Positions 9,640 through 17,825 of a stretch of 64,000 nucleotides of DNA are shown one piece after another. The translations under genes were made by a program, and so were the position numbers. Within the stretch, counting starts at the first letter, position 1. Each line of letters begins with the position of its first letter. The notes beneath the pieces are model-generated. The model had not been told where the DNA came from, ran no database searches, and saw only the letters and a program-made list of their open reading frames with translations. Origin of the DNA: Pseudomonas sp. UBA4194. Lineage in GTDB: Bacteria; Pseudomonadota; Gammaproteobacteria; Pseudomonadales; Pseudomonadaceae. The stretch is from assembly GCF_002379585.1 (NCBI RefSeq), contig NZ_DFUE01000090.1:1-64000 (forward strand), in the 5' to 3' direction.

Positions 9640-10986
9640 ATGAACGCAGCCCAGAGTGTCGGCCCGCAGGCATTGCCGGCTTTGCAGGAGCAGGTCGAGC
9701 AGATCATCGCCGAGGCCAAGCGCCAGGGGGCCAGTGCCTGTGAAGTGGCAGTGTCGCTGGAGCAGGGCCTGTCGACGTCGGTGCGCCAGCGTGAAGTCGA
9801 AACCGTTGAATTCAACCGTGACCAGGGCTTTGGCATCACTTTGTACGTGGGCCAGCGCAAGGGCTCGGCGAGCACCTCGGCCAGCGGCCCGGACGCGATC
9901 CGCGAGACCGTGGCGGCGGCACTGGCGATTGCCAAACACACCTCCGAAGACGAAAGCTCGGGCCTTGCCGACGCCGCGCTGATGGCCCGGGAGCAGCCGG
10001 ATTTCGATCTCTATCACGCCTGGGATATCAGTCCCGAGCAGGCCATCGAAAAAGCCCTGGCCTGCGAGGCGGCGGCCTTCGATGCCGAACCCCGCATCAA
10101 GAATGCCGACGGCACCACGCTCAACACCCATCAGGGCTGCCGGGTCTACGGCAACAGCCACGGTTTCATCGGTGGCTATGCCTCCACTCGCCACAGCCTG
10201 AGCTGCGTGATGATCGCCGAAGGCGACGGCCAGATGCAGCGCGACTACTGGTACGACGTCAGCCGCCAGGGCGAACTGCTGGCCGACCCTGCGTTCATTG
10301 GCCAGCGCGCTGCACAGCGCGCGGCCAGTCGTTTGGGCGCGCGTCCGGTGCCGACGTGCGAAGTGCCGGTGCTGTTTTCCGCGGAGTTGGCCGGTGGACT
10401 GTTCGGCCATCTGCTGGCGGCCGTATCGGGCGGCAACCTGTATCGCAAGTCTTCGTTTCTGGAAGGGGCGCTGGGCGAGCGGCTGTTCCCCGAATGGCTC
10501 ACTCTGGACGAACGTCCGCACCTGATGCGGGCCATGGGCAGTGCGGCGTTCGATGGCGATGGCCTGGCCACCTACGCCAAGCCGTTCGTCGAAAATGGCC
10601 AGTTGGTGTCTTATATCCTCAGTACCTACTCGGGCCGCAAACTGGGCCTGCCAAGCACTGCCAACGCCGGCGGCGTGCACAATCTGTTCGTTACCCATGG
10701 TGATGAAGACCAGCAGGCGCTGATTCGGCGCATGGGCCGCGGCCTGCTGGTGACCGAACTGATGGGCCATGGTCTGAACATGGTCACCGGCGACTACTCC
10801 CGCGGCGCGGCAGGATTCTGGGTGGAGAACGGCGAGATTCAATTCCCGGTCCAGGAAGTCACCATTGCCGGCAACATGCGCGACATGTTCAAGCAGATCC
10901 TGGCGGTGGGCAATGACCTGGAGCTGCGCAGCAACATCCGCACCGGCTCGGTGCTGATCGAGAAAATGACGGTGGCGGGGAGCTGA
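9640..10986 (+). CDS. pmbA: Metalloprotease PmbA/TldE
   Basis: A 448-residue TldE/PmbA protein, the non-catalytic-metal partner of TldD: it keeps the fold but lacks the H-E-x-x-x-H motif. The motif H-G-L-N-M-V-T-G-D-Y-S-R-G-A-A-G-F-W near residues 377-394 is typical of PmbA. I chose the ATG at 9640, which has GGAG five bases upstream; a GTG at 9628 could also initiate and adds four residues. The gene ends just before a REP-like inverted repeat. Confidence 0.96.
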   Translation: MNAAQSVGPQALPALQEQVEQIIAEAKRQGASACEVAVSLEQGLSTSVRQREVETVEFNRDQGFGITLYVGQRKGSASTSASGPDAIRETVAAALAIAKHTSEDESSGLADAALMAREQPDFDLYHAWDISPEQAIEKALACEAAAFDAEPRIKNADGTTLNTHQGCRVYGNSHGFIGGYASTRHSLSCVMIAEGDGQMQRDYWYDVSRQGELLADPAFIGQRAAQRAASRLGARPVPTCEVPVLFSAELAGGLFGHLLAAVSGGNLYRKSSFLEGALGERLFPEWLTLDERPHLMRAMGSAAFDGDGLATYAKPFVENGQLVSYILSTYSGRKLGLPSTANAGGVHNLFVTHGDEDQQALIRRMGRGLLVTELMGHGLNMVTGDYSRGAAGFWVENGEIQFPVQEVTIAGNMRDMFKQILAVGNDLELRSNIRTGSVLIEKMTVAGS

Positions 10987-10990
10987 GAGA

Positions 10991-11028
10991 CCGCTCCCAC
11001 AGGCGACGCAGATCCCCTGTGGGAGCGG
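10991..11028. repeat. REP-like perfect inverted repeat
   Basis: Two 13-base arms, CCGCTCCCACAGG (10991-11003) and CCTGTGGGAGCGG (11016-11028), are perfect inverted copies with a 12-base loop. The GTGGGAGCGG core is the hallmark of dispersed Pseudomonas REP elements, which usually sit between genes. The right arm continues into a degenerate REP tail (11029-11046). It lies just behind pmbA, where it may also stabilise the 3' end or stop transcription, although no T run follows. Confidence 0.75.
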
Positions 11029-11067
11029 ATTCTACCCGTGATAGGGCCCCCGAGGTCACCACAAACC

Positions 11068-11099
11068 TTGCGTTGATTCTCAATATCAATTAATAATAA
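11068..11099 (+). promoter_or_regulatory. fagA promoter with Fur box
   Basis: A promoter-like pair TTGCGT (11068-11073) and TAATAA (11091-11096) with a 17-base spacer flanks an AT-rich Fur-box-like stretch, TGATTCTCAATATCAATTA (about 11074-11092). It resembles the Pseudomonas form of the Fur site (GATAATGATTCTCATT type). Fur repression of fagA-fumC-orfX-sodA is established in P. aeruginosa, so the operator is expected here. The exact register of the 19-mer is uncertain because the match to consensus is partial. Confidence 0.65.
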
Positions 11100-11126
11100 A
11101 ACTCATTCCGGCAATGAGATGCGCCG

Positions 11127-11522
11127 ATGAGAGCCGTCGTACACGAGCTGCCCTACCTGGAAAACTGGCGTTGGCTGAGTCGCCAGATCCGCTGCGCGTT
11201 GGTGCCGGACGAGCCGCGGGTGATCGATCATTACCTCGCAGAGGGCCGCTACCTGGCCCGGTTCACGCCCACGTCGTCCTGGACGGTGGCTCACACCTCG
11301 TTCCGCCTGTTGCTCGACACCGCTCAGGATCAGGCACTGCCCTGGCACTGGCGAGGCCTGTGCCTCGACCAGGCCTGGCGCCCGCTGCGTGACCTGCGCA
11401 ACGCCGCCGACACCCCTCACCTTATCAAGCAATGGCAAGCGTGCGCCCAGCAACTGGCGCGCTGCGAACTGCTGCCATCGATTCCAGTCACCGATCTGCT
11501 GCAAGGATATTCCGATGAGTAA
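11127..11522 (+). CDS. fagA: FagA, Fur-associated small protein
   Basis: A 131-residue protein with no membrane segment or signal peptide, rich in Arg and Trp. It is recognised by context and length: first gene of the four-gene fagA-fumC-orfX-sodA operon described in P. aeruginosa as repressed by iron through Fur. Its function is unknown. Its last eight bases overlap the start of fumC, so the two are translationally coupled. A Fur-box-like sequence lies about 35-50 bases upstream. Confidence 0.85.
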   Translation: MRAVVHELPYLENWRWLSRQIRCALVPDEPRVIDHYLAEGRYLARFTPTSSWTVAHTSFRLLLDTAQDQALPWHWRGLCLDQAWRPLRDLRNAADTPHLIKQWQACAQQLARCELLPSIPVTDLLQGYSDE

Positions 11523-12891
11523 TACCCGTATCGAGCGTGACAGCATGGGCGAACTGCACGTGCCCGAAGCGGCCCTGTATGGCGCCCAGACTCAACGCGC
11601 GGTCAACAACTTCCCGATCAGTCACCTGCGCATGCCCAGCCAGTTCATTCGCGCGCTGGTACTGGCCAAAGCGGCGGCGGCCAAAGCCAACGTGGAACTG
11701 GAGCAGATCAGTGCGGCCCAGGGCGAGGCCATCGTCAAAGCCTGCGAACAGCTGCTGGCTGGCGATTACATGCAGCATTTTCCGGTGGACATCTACCAGA
11801 CAGGTTCCGGCACCAGTTCCAACATGAACGCCAACGAGGTGATCGCCACGCTCGCCACGCGCCTGCTCGGCGAGGCCGTTAACCCGAATGACCACGTCAA
11901 TTGCGGTCAGAGCAGCAACGACATCATCCCTACCACCCTTCACGTCAGTGCCGCACTGGCGTTGCACGAGCAACTGCTGCCCGCGCTCGAGCATCTGGTA
12001 GAGGTGATCGAGCGCAAGTCCGAACAGGTTCATCATCACGTCAAGACCGGCCGCACCCACCTGATGGATGCCATGCCGGTGCGCATGAGCCAGGTGCTCA
12101 ATGGCTGGGCCGCCCAGATCAAGGCCAATATCGGCCATCTGCAATCGCTGCAACCGGCCCTGCAATCGCTGGCCCAGGGCGGCACTGCGGTGGGCACCGG
12201 CATCAATGCCCACCCCCAGTTCGCAGCACGCTTCAGCACTCAGCTCAGCGCCCTTACCCAGGTGCAGTTCAAGCCCGGCCAGGACCTGTTCGCCCTGATT
12301 GGCTCCCAGGACACCGCCGTCGCCGTGTCCGGGCAGCTCAAGGGCACGGCCGTGAGCTTGATGAAAATCGCCAATGACCTACGCTGGATGAACTCCGGTC
12401 CGTTGGCGGGCCTGGGTGAAATCGAACTCGAAGCCTTGCAGCCGGGGTCCTCGATCATGCCCGGCAAGGTCAATCCGGTGATCCCCGAGGCCACCGCCAT
12501 GGTTGCGGCCCAGGTGATCGGCAACGACGCCACCATTACCGTGGCCGGACAGTCGGGCAACTTCGAGCTCAACGTCATGTTGCCGATCATTGCCCAGAAC
12601 CTGCTCTCGAGCATCGAGCTACTGGCCAATGTCAGCCGCCTGCTGGGTGACAAGGCCATCGCGACCTTTAAGGTCAACGAAGCCAAGCTCCAGGAAGCGC
12701 TGGCCCGCAACCCGATCCTGGTGACGGCGTTGAATCCGATCATCGGTTATCAGAAAGCGGCGCAAATCGCCAAGCAGGCCTACAAGGAAGGGCGCCCGAT
12801 CATCGATGTCGCCCTGGAGAACACCGACCTCAGCCGCGACCAGCTGACGACCTTGCTGGACCCGGAAAAACTCACCGCAGGCGGCATCTAG
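11515..12891 (+). CDS. fumC: Class II fumarate hydratase (iron-independent)
   Basis: A 458-residue class II fumarase that interconverts fumarate and malate without an iron-sulfur cluster. The superfamily signature G-S-S-I-M-P-G-K-V-N-P (about residues 313-323) is intact, as are T-G-S-G-T-S-S-N-M-N (about 94-103) and G-R-T-H-L-M-D-A (about 180-187). The ATG at 11515 follows an AAGGATAT ribosome binding site and overlaps fagA. Being in a Fur-controlled operon with sodA fits replacement of iron-sulfur fumarases under iron limitation or oxidative stress. Confidence 0.97.
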   Translation: MSNTRIERDSMGELHVPEAALYGAQTQRAVNNFPISHLRMPSQFIRALVLAKAAAAKANVELEQISAAQGEAIVKACEQLLAGDYMQHFPVDIYQTGSGTSSNMNANEVIATLATRLLGEAVNPNDHVNCGQSSNDIIPTTLHVSAALALHEQLLPALEHLVEVIERKSEQVHHHVKTGRTHLMDAMPVRMSQVLNGWAAQIKANIGHLQSLQPALQSLAQGGTAVGTGINAHPQFAARFSTQLSALTQVQFKPGQDLFALIGSQDTAVAVSGQLKGTAVSLMKIANDLRWMNSGPLAGLGEIELEALQPGSSIMPGKVNPVIPEATAMVAAQVIGNDATITVAGQSGNFELNVMLPIIAQNLLSSIELLANVSRLLGDKAIATFKVNEAKLQEALARNPILVTALNPIIGYQKAAQIAKQAYKEGRPIIDVALENTDLSRDQLTTLLDPEKLTAGGI

Positions 12892-12922
12892 CCGCTTGGC
12901 CACTGTTTGGGAGGCATCCGCC

Positions 12923-13375
12923 ATGCAGCACTGGAAAAGCACCATCGAGCAAGCCAACCGCTGCTTCATGCAGGGTGAACTCATCGATGCGCGAGAGCAC
13001 TACCTGCATGCATTGGCCTGGGCCCAGGTGCTCTTCGAGCGCTGGGCGGATGTCGACGAGGCCGTGGCGGCCTGTGTGATCTCTCATCACAACCTGGCGG
13101 ATCTGCATCTACAGTTAAATCAGCCAGAGGAAAGCGCCGAGTACCTGTGTGCCATTCACCAACGGTTGCTGCAAGCTGCCCAGGACACTCGTCTATCCCC
13201 GGCCCTGCGCGAAGCCGCGTTGCGCCACAGCAGTAAAACCTATGCCGAACTGCTTGGCTTCATCAGCCGGCACGGGGAATACCCCCGTACGCAACGGCTG
13301 CTCTACAGCGGCGTCGATACCCACGTGGCGGCGGCTCACATTGCCGCGCCGACCCATCATCACGGAGTTCACTGA
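12923..13375 (+). CDS. OrfX of the fumC-sodA operon, helical hypothetical protein
   Basis: A 150-residue, mostly helical soluble protein. The pattern of paired helices (for example A-R-E-H-Y-L-H-A-L-A-W-A and N-L-A-D-L-H-L-Q-L-N) resembles tetratricopeptide-type repeats, but I cannot assign a defined TPR. The C-terminus is His-rich (H-I-A-A-P-T-H-H-H-G-V-H). I chose the ATG at 12923 because GGGAGG lies nine bases upstream. It corresponds in position to orfX between fumC and sodA in P. aeruginosa; its function is not known. sodA begins one base after its stop codon. Confidence 0.85.
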   Translation: MQHWKSTIEQANRCFMQGELIDAREHYLHALAWAQVLFERWADVDEAVAACVISHHNLADLHLQLNQPEESAEYLCAIHQRLLQAAQDTRLSPALREAALRHSSKTYAELLGFISRHGEYPRTQRLLYSGVDTHVAAAHIAAPTHHHGVH

Positions 13376-13376
13376 A

Positions 13377-13988
13377 ATGCCTTATACCTTGCCTGCTCTG
13401 CCTTACGCCTACGATGCGCTGGAACCGCACATCGATGCGGCCACCATGGAAATCCACCACACCAAGCACCACCAGACCTACATCACCAACGTCAATGCCG
13501 CGATCGAGGGGACCGAATACGCCGACTGGCCGGTGGAAAAGCTGGTGGGTGCGGTCAAGCAGTTGCCTGAAAAGCTACAGGGCGCAGTGACCAACCACGG
13601 TGGCGGCCATGCCAACCACAGCTTGTTCTGGGAAGTCATGTCGCCCCAGGGTGGTGGCCAGCCTCAAGGCGACGTGGCCAGCGCCATCGATTCCCAGTTG
13701 GGTGGCTTCGACGCCTTCAAGGAGGCCTTCACCAAGGCGGCCCTGAGCCGCTTTGGCAGCGGTTGGGCCTGGCTCAGCGTGACCCCGGAGAAAAAACTGG
13801 TGGTGGAAAGCAGCGGTAACCAGGACAGTCCATTGATGAGCGGCAATACGCCGATTCTGGGTCTGGACGTCTGGGAGCATGCCTACTACCTGAAGTACCA
13901 GAACCGTCGCCCTGAATACATCAATGCGTTCTATAACGTGGTGGATTGGGCCAACGTCGAAAAACGCTACCAAGCCGCGATTGGCTGA
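13377..13988 (+). CDS. sodA: Superoxide dismutase [Mn]
   Basis: A 203-residue Fe/Mn-family superoxide dismutase. The four metal ligands are visible: H27, H81, D164 and H168 (in D-V-W-E-H-A-Y-Y). The G-G-H-A-N-H-S-L-F-W region and the N-Q-D-S-P motif (about 148-152) are the Mn-type versions, unlike the Fe enzyme. It lies at the end of the Fur-repressed fagA operon, which supplies a manganese enzyme when iron for SodB is short. There is no signal peptide, so it is cytoplasmic. Confidence 0.97.
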   Translation: MPYTLPALPYAYDALEPHIDAATMEIHHTKHHQTYITNVNAAIEGTEYADWPVEKLVGAVKQLPEKLQGAVTNHGGGHANHSLFWEVMSPQGGGQPQGDVASAIDSQLGGFDAFKEAFTKAALSRFGSGWAWLSVTPEKKLVVESSGNQDSPLMSGNTPILGLDVWEHAYYLKYQNRRPEYINAFYNVVDWANVEKRYQAAIG

Positions 13989-13999
13989 GGCCAGGACCT

Positions 14000-14122
14000 A
14001 TGGGATCCAGAGCCTTGCCATTGAGTAATGTCCGGCTGCTGCGTCTGGCGCTAGGTACCACGCTGTTGCTGGCGGGGGGCTTGTTGCTGGTGGGGGAGTT
14101 GGTGACCTGGATGGGGCTCTAG
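14000..14122 (+). CDS. Small single-pass membrane protein (40 aa)
   Basis: A 40-codon reading frame starting at ATG 14000 and ending at TAG 14122, 11 bases behind sodA, with a CCAGGA ribosome binding site at 13991-13996. The N-terminus is basic (several Arg), followed by a continuous hydrophobic segment of about 20 residues (Leu, Ala, Gly, Val-rich, about residues 16-36) and a short end, which predicts one membrane helix with the N-terminus inside. I do not recognise the family. It is probably cotranscribed with sodA. Its reality rests on ribosome binding site, spacing and a protein-like hydrophobic pattern only. Confidence 0.5.
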   Translation: MGSRALPLSNVRLLRLALGTTLLLAGGLLLVGELVTWMGL

Positions 14123-14158
14123 GACTCTGGGGTGGGGGGCAGCGCAAAGCCCCCTCAC

Positions 14159-14431
14159 TCATTCCCCTTCGTCGAACTTCGCCTCGATCAGCTTCGCTAT
14201 CGCATCCAGCGCTTCCTGAGCCTGCTCTCCCTCGGTACTCAGAAAGATCGAAGTCCCTTTGCCCGCCGCCAGCATCATGACGCCCATGATGCTCTTGCCG
14301 TCCACCATGGATTGCTCTGTGCGGCCCACGCGCACCTGACAAGGGTATTTGCCGGCCACGCCGACGAACTTGGCCGCGGCCCGGGCATGCAAGCCGAGCT
14401 TGTTGATGATTTCGATCTGGAGAGCGGGCAT
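14159..14431 (-). CDS. ptsO: Nitrogen PTS phosphocarrier NPr
   Basis: A 90-residue HPr-like protein. The phosphorylated residue is H15 in G-L-H-A-R-A-A-A-K-F, and the regulatory serine region is present (K-S-I-M-G-V-M-M-L, about 46-54). NPr passes phosphate from EI-Ntr (PtsP) to EIIA-Ntr (PtsN). It is the last gene of the rpoN-hpf-ptsN-rapZ-ptsO series on this strand, 16 bases behind rapZ. The nitrogen PTS regulates potassium transport, carbon storage and sigma-54 outputs rather than sugar uptake. Confidence 0.96.
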   Translation of the reverse strand: MPALQIEIINKLGLHARAAAKFVGVAGKYPCQVRVGRTEQSMVDGKSIMGVMMLAAGKGTSIFLSTEGEQAQEALDAIAKLIEAKFDEGE

Positions 14432-14447
14432 TGCGCGGGGGATCCTT

Positions 14448-15305
14448 TCAGCTGAGGTCGCGATGGCGAACCTGGACGTTCTTGAGCGACTGCTGCAGCA
14501 GTTGGCCCAAACGCTCGGTGATGTAAACGGAGCGGTGGTGCCCACCGGTGCAGCCAATGGCGATGGTGACATAGGCTCGGTTGCTGGCGGCAAAGCGAGG
14601 CAGCCACTTGAGCAGGTAACTGGAGATGTCCTGGTACATTTCCTCGACATCCGGCTGGGCGGCGAGGTACTCCGCCACGGGCGCATCCAGCCCTGACTGT
14701 TCGCGCAGCTCCGGTTTCCAGTAGGGGTTGGGCAGGCAGCGCACATCGAACACCAGATCGGCGTCCACCGGCATGCCACGCTTGAACCCGAAGGACTCCA
14801 CCAGAAACGCCGTGCCCGGCTCAGGCTTGTTCAGCAGCCGCACCTTGATGGCATCGCGCAGCTGGTACAGGTTGAGATTGGTGGTGTTGATCTTGAGATC
14901 GGCCAGGTCGGCGATGGGGCCCAGCAGGTCGGTTTCCACGCGAATCGCTTCGGCCAGCGAGCGATTGTTGCTGCTCAATGGGTGGCGTCTGCGTGTCTCG
15001 GAGAAACGCTTGAGTAGGGTTTCCTCGTCTGCGTCCAGATACAGCACGTCGCAGTGAATGTGCCTGGCGCGCACCTCTTCCAGCAATTGCGGGAAGCGCG
15101 ACAGGTGACTGGGAAGGTTGCGCGCGTCGATCGATACCGCCACCAGTGGCTGGGCCAACTCGGTGTGGATCAGCGCTCGTTCCGCCAGTTCTGGCAACAA
15201 ACCCGCCGGCAGGTTATCGATGCAATAGAAACCGTTGTCCTCGAGGACATCCAGGGCGGTGCTTTTGCCTGAGCCGGAACGGCCGCTGACGATGATCAAA
15301 CGCAT
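14448..15305 (-). CDS. rapZ: RNase adapter protein RapZ
   Basis: A 285-residue P-loop protein: Walker A G-R-S-G-S-G-K-S-T (residues 8-16), Walker B-like V-L-Y-L-D-A-D-E (about 88-95), and the conserved C-terminal T-I-A-I-G-C-T-G-G-H-H-R-S-V (about 241-254). In E. coli RapZ binds glucosamine-6-phosphate and guides RNase E to GlmZ, which controls amino-sugar and hence cell-wall precursor supply. Pseudomonas lacks an obvious GlmZ, so the RNA target here is open. The ATG at 15305 lies two bases past the ptsN stop, so the genes are coupled. Confidence 0.95.
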   Translation of the reverse strand: MRLIIVSGRSGSGKSTALDVLEDNGFYCIDNLPAGLLPELAERALIHTELAQPLVAVSIDARNLPSHLSRFPQLLEEVRARHIHCDVLYLDADEETLLKRFSETRRRHPLSSNNRSLAEAIRVETDLLGPIADLADLKINTTNLNLYQLRDAIKVRLLNKPEPGTAFLVESFGFKRGMPVDADLVFDVRCLPNPYWKPELREQSGLDAPVAEYLAAQPDVEEMYQDISSYLLKWLPRFAASNRAYVTIAIGCTGGHHRSVYITERLGQLLQQSLKNVQVRHRDLS

Positions 15306-15307
15306 GG

Positions 15308-15772
15308 CTAATGACCGTTCTGTTCGTCCAATACCACTTGGTACAAGGCCTGGTTGGTGGAGGCGGCGCGCAGTTTTTCCCGAACCTCCTTGCGGTCCAG
15401 CATGCTGGCAATCTGGCGAAGCAGCTCCAGATGCGCGTCGGTCGCAGCCTCCGGCACCAGCAATACGAACAGCAGATCGACCGGTGCACCGTCGATGGCG
15501 TCGTAGTCGATCGGCGCTTTGAGGTGAATCAGGGCACTGACCGGCTGCATGCAGCCTTTCAGGCGGCAATGCGGGATGGCGATGCCGTTGCCGAAGCCAG
15601 TGGAGCCGAGTTTTTCTCGAGCCAGCAGCGCTGCATACACGGTTTGAGTGTTCAGATCTGGCACTTCATGGCCGATCAGGTTGGCGATCTGTTCGATCAC
15701 TTTCTTCTTGCTGTCGCCCGGCACGTTCACCAGGGAACGGCCGGGGGTCAGGATGGTTTCTAGTCGAATCAT
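15308..15772 (-). CDS. ptsN: Nitrogen regulatory PTS component EIIA-Ntr
   Basis: A 154-residue EIIA of the fructose/mannitol family. The phosphorylation site is H68 in I-A-I-P-H-C-R-L-K-G. EIIA-Ntr takes phosphate from NPr (ptsO, same operon) and in its free form regulates K+ uptake, PHB accumulation in P. putida and several sigma-54-dependent promoters. It lies 12 bases behind hpf. Confidence 0.96.
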   Translation of the reverse strand: MIRLETILTPGRSLVNVPGDSKKKVIEQIANLIGHEVPDLNTQTVYAALLAREKLGSTGFGNGIAIPHCRLKGCMQPVSALIHLKAPIDYDAIDGAPVDLLFVLLVPEAATDAHLELLRQIASMLDRKEVREKLRAASTNQALYQVVLDEQNGH

Positions 15773-15784
15773 GGGAGGGGAGTG

Positions 15785-16093
15785 TCAGCGAGCAGTCGCG
15801 CCTTGCAGCAGACTCTGCTGTTTTTCCTTATGCTTTTTGAGTTGGCGATCCAGCTTGTCGGTAAGCAGGTCGATGGCCGCGTACATGTCATCATGTTCAG
15901 CATTGGCAACCACTTCACCACCGGGTATGCGCAAGGTGGCTTCGATTTTCTGTTTGAGCTTCTCGACCTCCATGATCACCTGAACATTGGTGATCTTGTC
16001 GAAATGGCGTTCAAGACGTTCAAGTTTCTCCCCGATGTAGGTCCGCAGGGGTTCGGTCACATCCAGTTGGTGTCCACTGATGTTGACTTGCAT
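15785..16093 (-). CDS. hpf: Ribosome hibernation promoting factor, short form
   Basis: A 102-residue protein of the HPF/YfiA family (older name: sigma-54 modulation protein). I chose the start M-Q-V-N-I-S-G (16093), preceded by a TAAGGAG ribosome binding site on this strand; an upstream in-frame Met adds seven residues. The conserved E-x-x-L-x-x-L-x-R-H-F-D-K core (about 24-34) and the basic C-terminus K-K-H-K-E-K are present. It binds the 30S decoding region and stores ribosomes as inactive dimers in stationary phase. Confidence 0.95.
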   Translation of the reverse strand: MQVNISGHQLDVTEPLRTYIGEKLERLERHFDKITNVQVIMEVEKLKQKIEATLRIPGGEVVANAEHDDMYAAIDLLTDKLDRQLKKHKEKQQSLLQGATAR

Positions 16094-16170
16094 ACCGCTT
16101 CTCCTTATTGCCATTGCATAAAGAGGCAGGCTGGAGGCCTGCCACTGGAACGCTGTGGCACACCGCAGGC

Positions 16171-17664
16171 TTACATCAACCGCTTGCGTTCGCTGGACGG
16201 CGCAATCCCGAGGGACTCGCGATACTTGGCGACGGTTCGGCGGGCTACCTGGATGCCTTGTGCCTCCAGTAAACCAGCGATCTTGCTGTCACTCAACGGC
16301 TTTTTCTGATTTTCGGCGGCGACCAGTTTCTTGATGATCGCGCGGATCGCCGTGGACGAGCATTCGCCGCCCTCGGATGTGCTGACATGGCTGGAGAAAA
16401 AGTATTTCAGCTCGTATATGCCACGGGGCGTGTGCATGTACTTTTGCGTGGTAACCCGGGAAATGGTCGACTCGTGCATGCCGACCGCCTCGGCGATGTC
16501 GTGCAGCACCAACGGCTTCATCGCCTCGTCGCCGTAGTCCAGGAAGCCGCGCTGATGCTCGACGATCTGAGTGGCCACTTTCATCAGGGTTTCGTTGCGG
16601 CTCTGCAGGCTCTTGATGAACCAGCGTGCCTCCTGCAACTGGTTGCGCATGAACGTATTGTCGGCGCTGGTATCGGCGCGGCGCACGAAGCCGGCGTATT
16701 GCGGGTTCACCCGCAACCGTGGCACCGCTTCCTGGTTAAGCTCCACCAGCCAGCGCTCGCTGTCCTTGCGCACGATCACGTCCGGCACCACATACTCGGG
16801 TTCACTGGACTCGATCTGCGAACCAGGGCGCGGGTTCAGGCTCTGGACCAGCTCGATCACCTGGCGCAGTTCGTCTTCCTTGAGCTTCATGCGCCGCATC
16901 AATTGGCTGTAGTCGCGGCTGCCCAGCAGGTCGATGAAATCGCCCACCAGACGCTGGGCCTCGGCCAGCCAGCGGGTCTTGGCCGGCAATTGACGCAATT
17001 GCAGGGCCAGGCATTCACTGAGGTCGCGGGCGCCGATACCGGCCGGTTCGAACTGCTGGATGCGATGCAGCACGGCTTCGACTTCATCGAGCTCGATATC
17101 CAGCTCGGGATCGAACGACTGGCAGATCTCTTCCAGGCTTTCGTCGAGGTAGCCCTGGTTGTTGATGCAGTCGATCAGCGTCACGGCAATCAGCCGGTCG
17201 GTATCGGACATCGGTGCCAGGTTCAACTGCCACAACAGGTGGCTTTGCAGGCTCTCTCCAGCCGAGGTGCGCGTGGTGAAATCCCACTCGTCGTCATCGT
17301 TGCTGGGCAGGCTGCTGGCGCTGGTCTGGTAGATGTCTTCCCAGGCCGTGTCCACCGGCAGTTCATTGGGGATGCGCTCGTTCCAGTCGCCTTCTTCCAG
17401 GTTGTCCACCGTCGGTGCGGACTCCTGAAAGCTCGGCTCCTGGATTTCCTGGGCGGGCTTGTGCTCGATATTGTCAGCCAATGGATCGCTGTTATCGAAG
17501 TCGTCGCCTTCTTCCTGGCGTTCCAGCATGGGATTGGACTCCAGCGCTTCCTGGATTTCCTGCTGGAGGTCCAGGGTGGAGAGCTGGAGAAGGCGTATGG
17601 CCTGTTGCAACTGCGGTGTCATCGTCAGTTGCTGGCCCATTCGTAGGACGAGCGATGGTTTCAT
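16171..17664 (-). CDS. rpoN: RNA polymerase sigma-54 factor RpoN
   Basis: A 497-residue sigma-54. The N-terminal activator-interacting region is Gln/Leu-rich (M-T-P-Q-L-Q-Q-A-I-R-L-L, about 16-27), region II is acidic (about 50-120), and the C-terminal RpoN box A-R-R-T-V-A-K-Y-R lies at 474-482. It directs transcription of nitrogen, flagellar and catabolic genes with enhancer-binding proteins. It sits between lptB and hpf as in other gammaproteobacteria, with 161 bases upstream that could hold its own promoter. Confidence 0.98.
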   Translation of the reverse strand: MKPSLVLRMGQQLTMTPQLQQAIRLLQLSTLDLQQEIQEALESNPMLERQEEGDDFDNSDPLADNIEHKPAQEIQEPSFQESAPTVDNLEEGDWNERIPNELPVDTAWEDIYQTSASSLPSNDDDEWDFTTRTSAGESLQSHLLWQLNLAPMSDTDRLIAVTLIDCINNQGYLDESLEEICQSFDPELDIELDEVEAVLHRIQQFEPAGIGARDLSECLALQLRQLPAKTRWLAEAQRLVGDFIDLLGSRDYSQLMRRMKLKEDELRQVIELVQSLNPRPGSQIESSEPEYVVPDVIVRKDSERWLVELNQEAVPRLRVNPQYAGFVRRADTSADNTFMRNQLQEARWFIKSLQSRNETLMKVATQIVEHQRGFLDYGDEAMKPLVLHDIAEAVGMHESTISRVTTQKYMHTPRGIYELKYFFSSHVSTSEGGECSSTAIRAIIKKLVAAENQKKPLSDSKIAGLLEAQGIQVARRTVAKYRESLGIAPSSERKRLM

Positions 17665-17825
17665 GGCAGGGGCTTAACACCTTATTCGCCGGCGCGAGGC
17701 GCCTTCTACTACGGGGTACCGAGGTACCCAACTTATGTCGTAAGCAAATTATATGCCTGAAAGCCGAGCCTTTGCCTAGACCTGCGCTGAAATTACCGCG
17801 CCAGACCGCCGCGGTAGGGGTGGCG

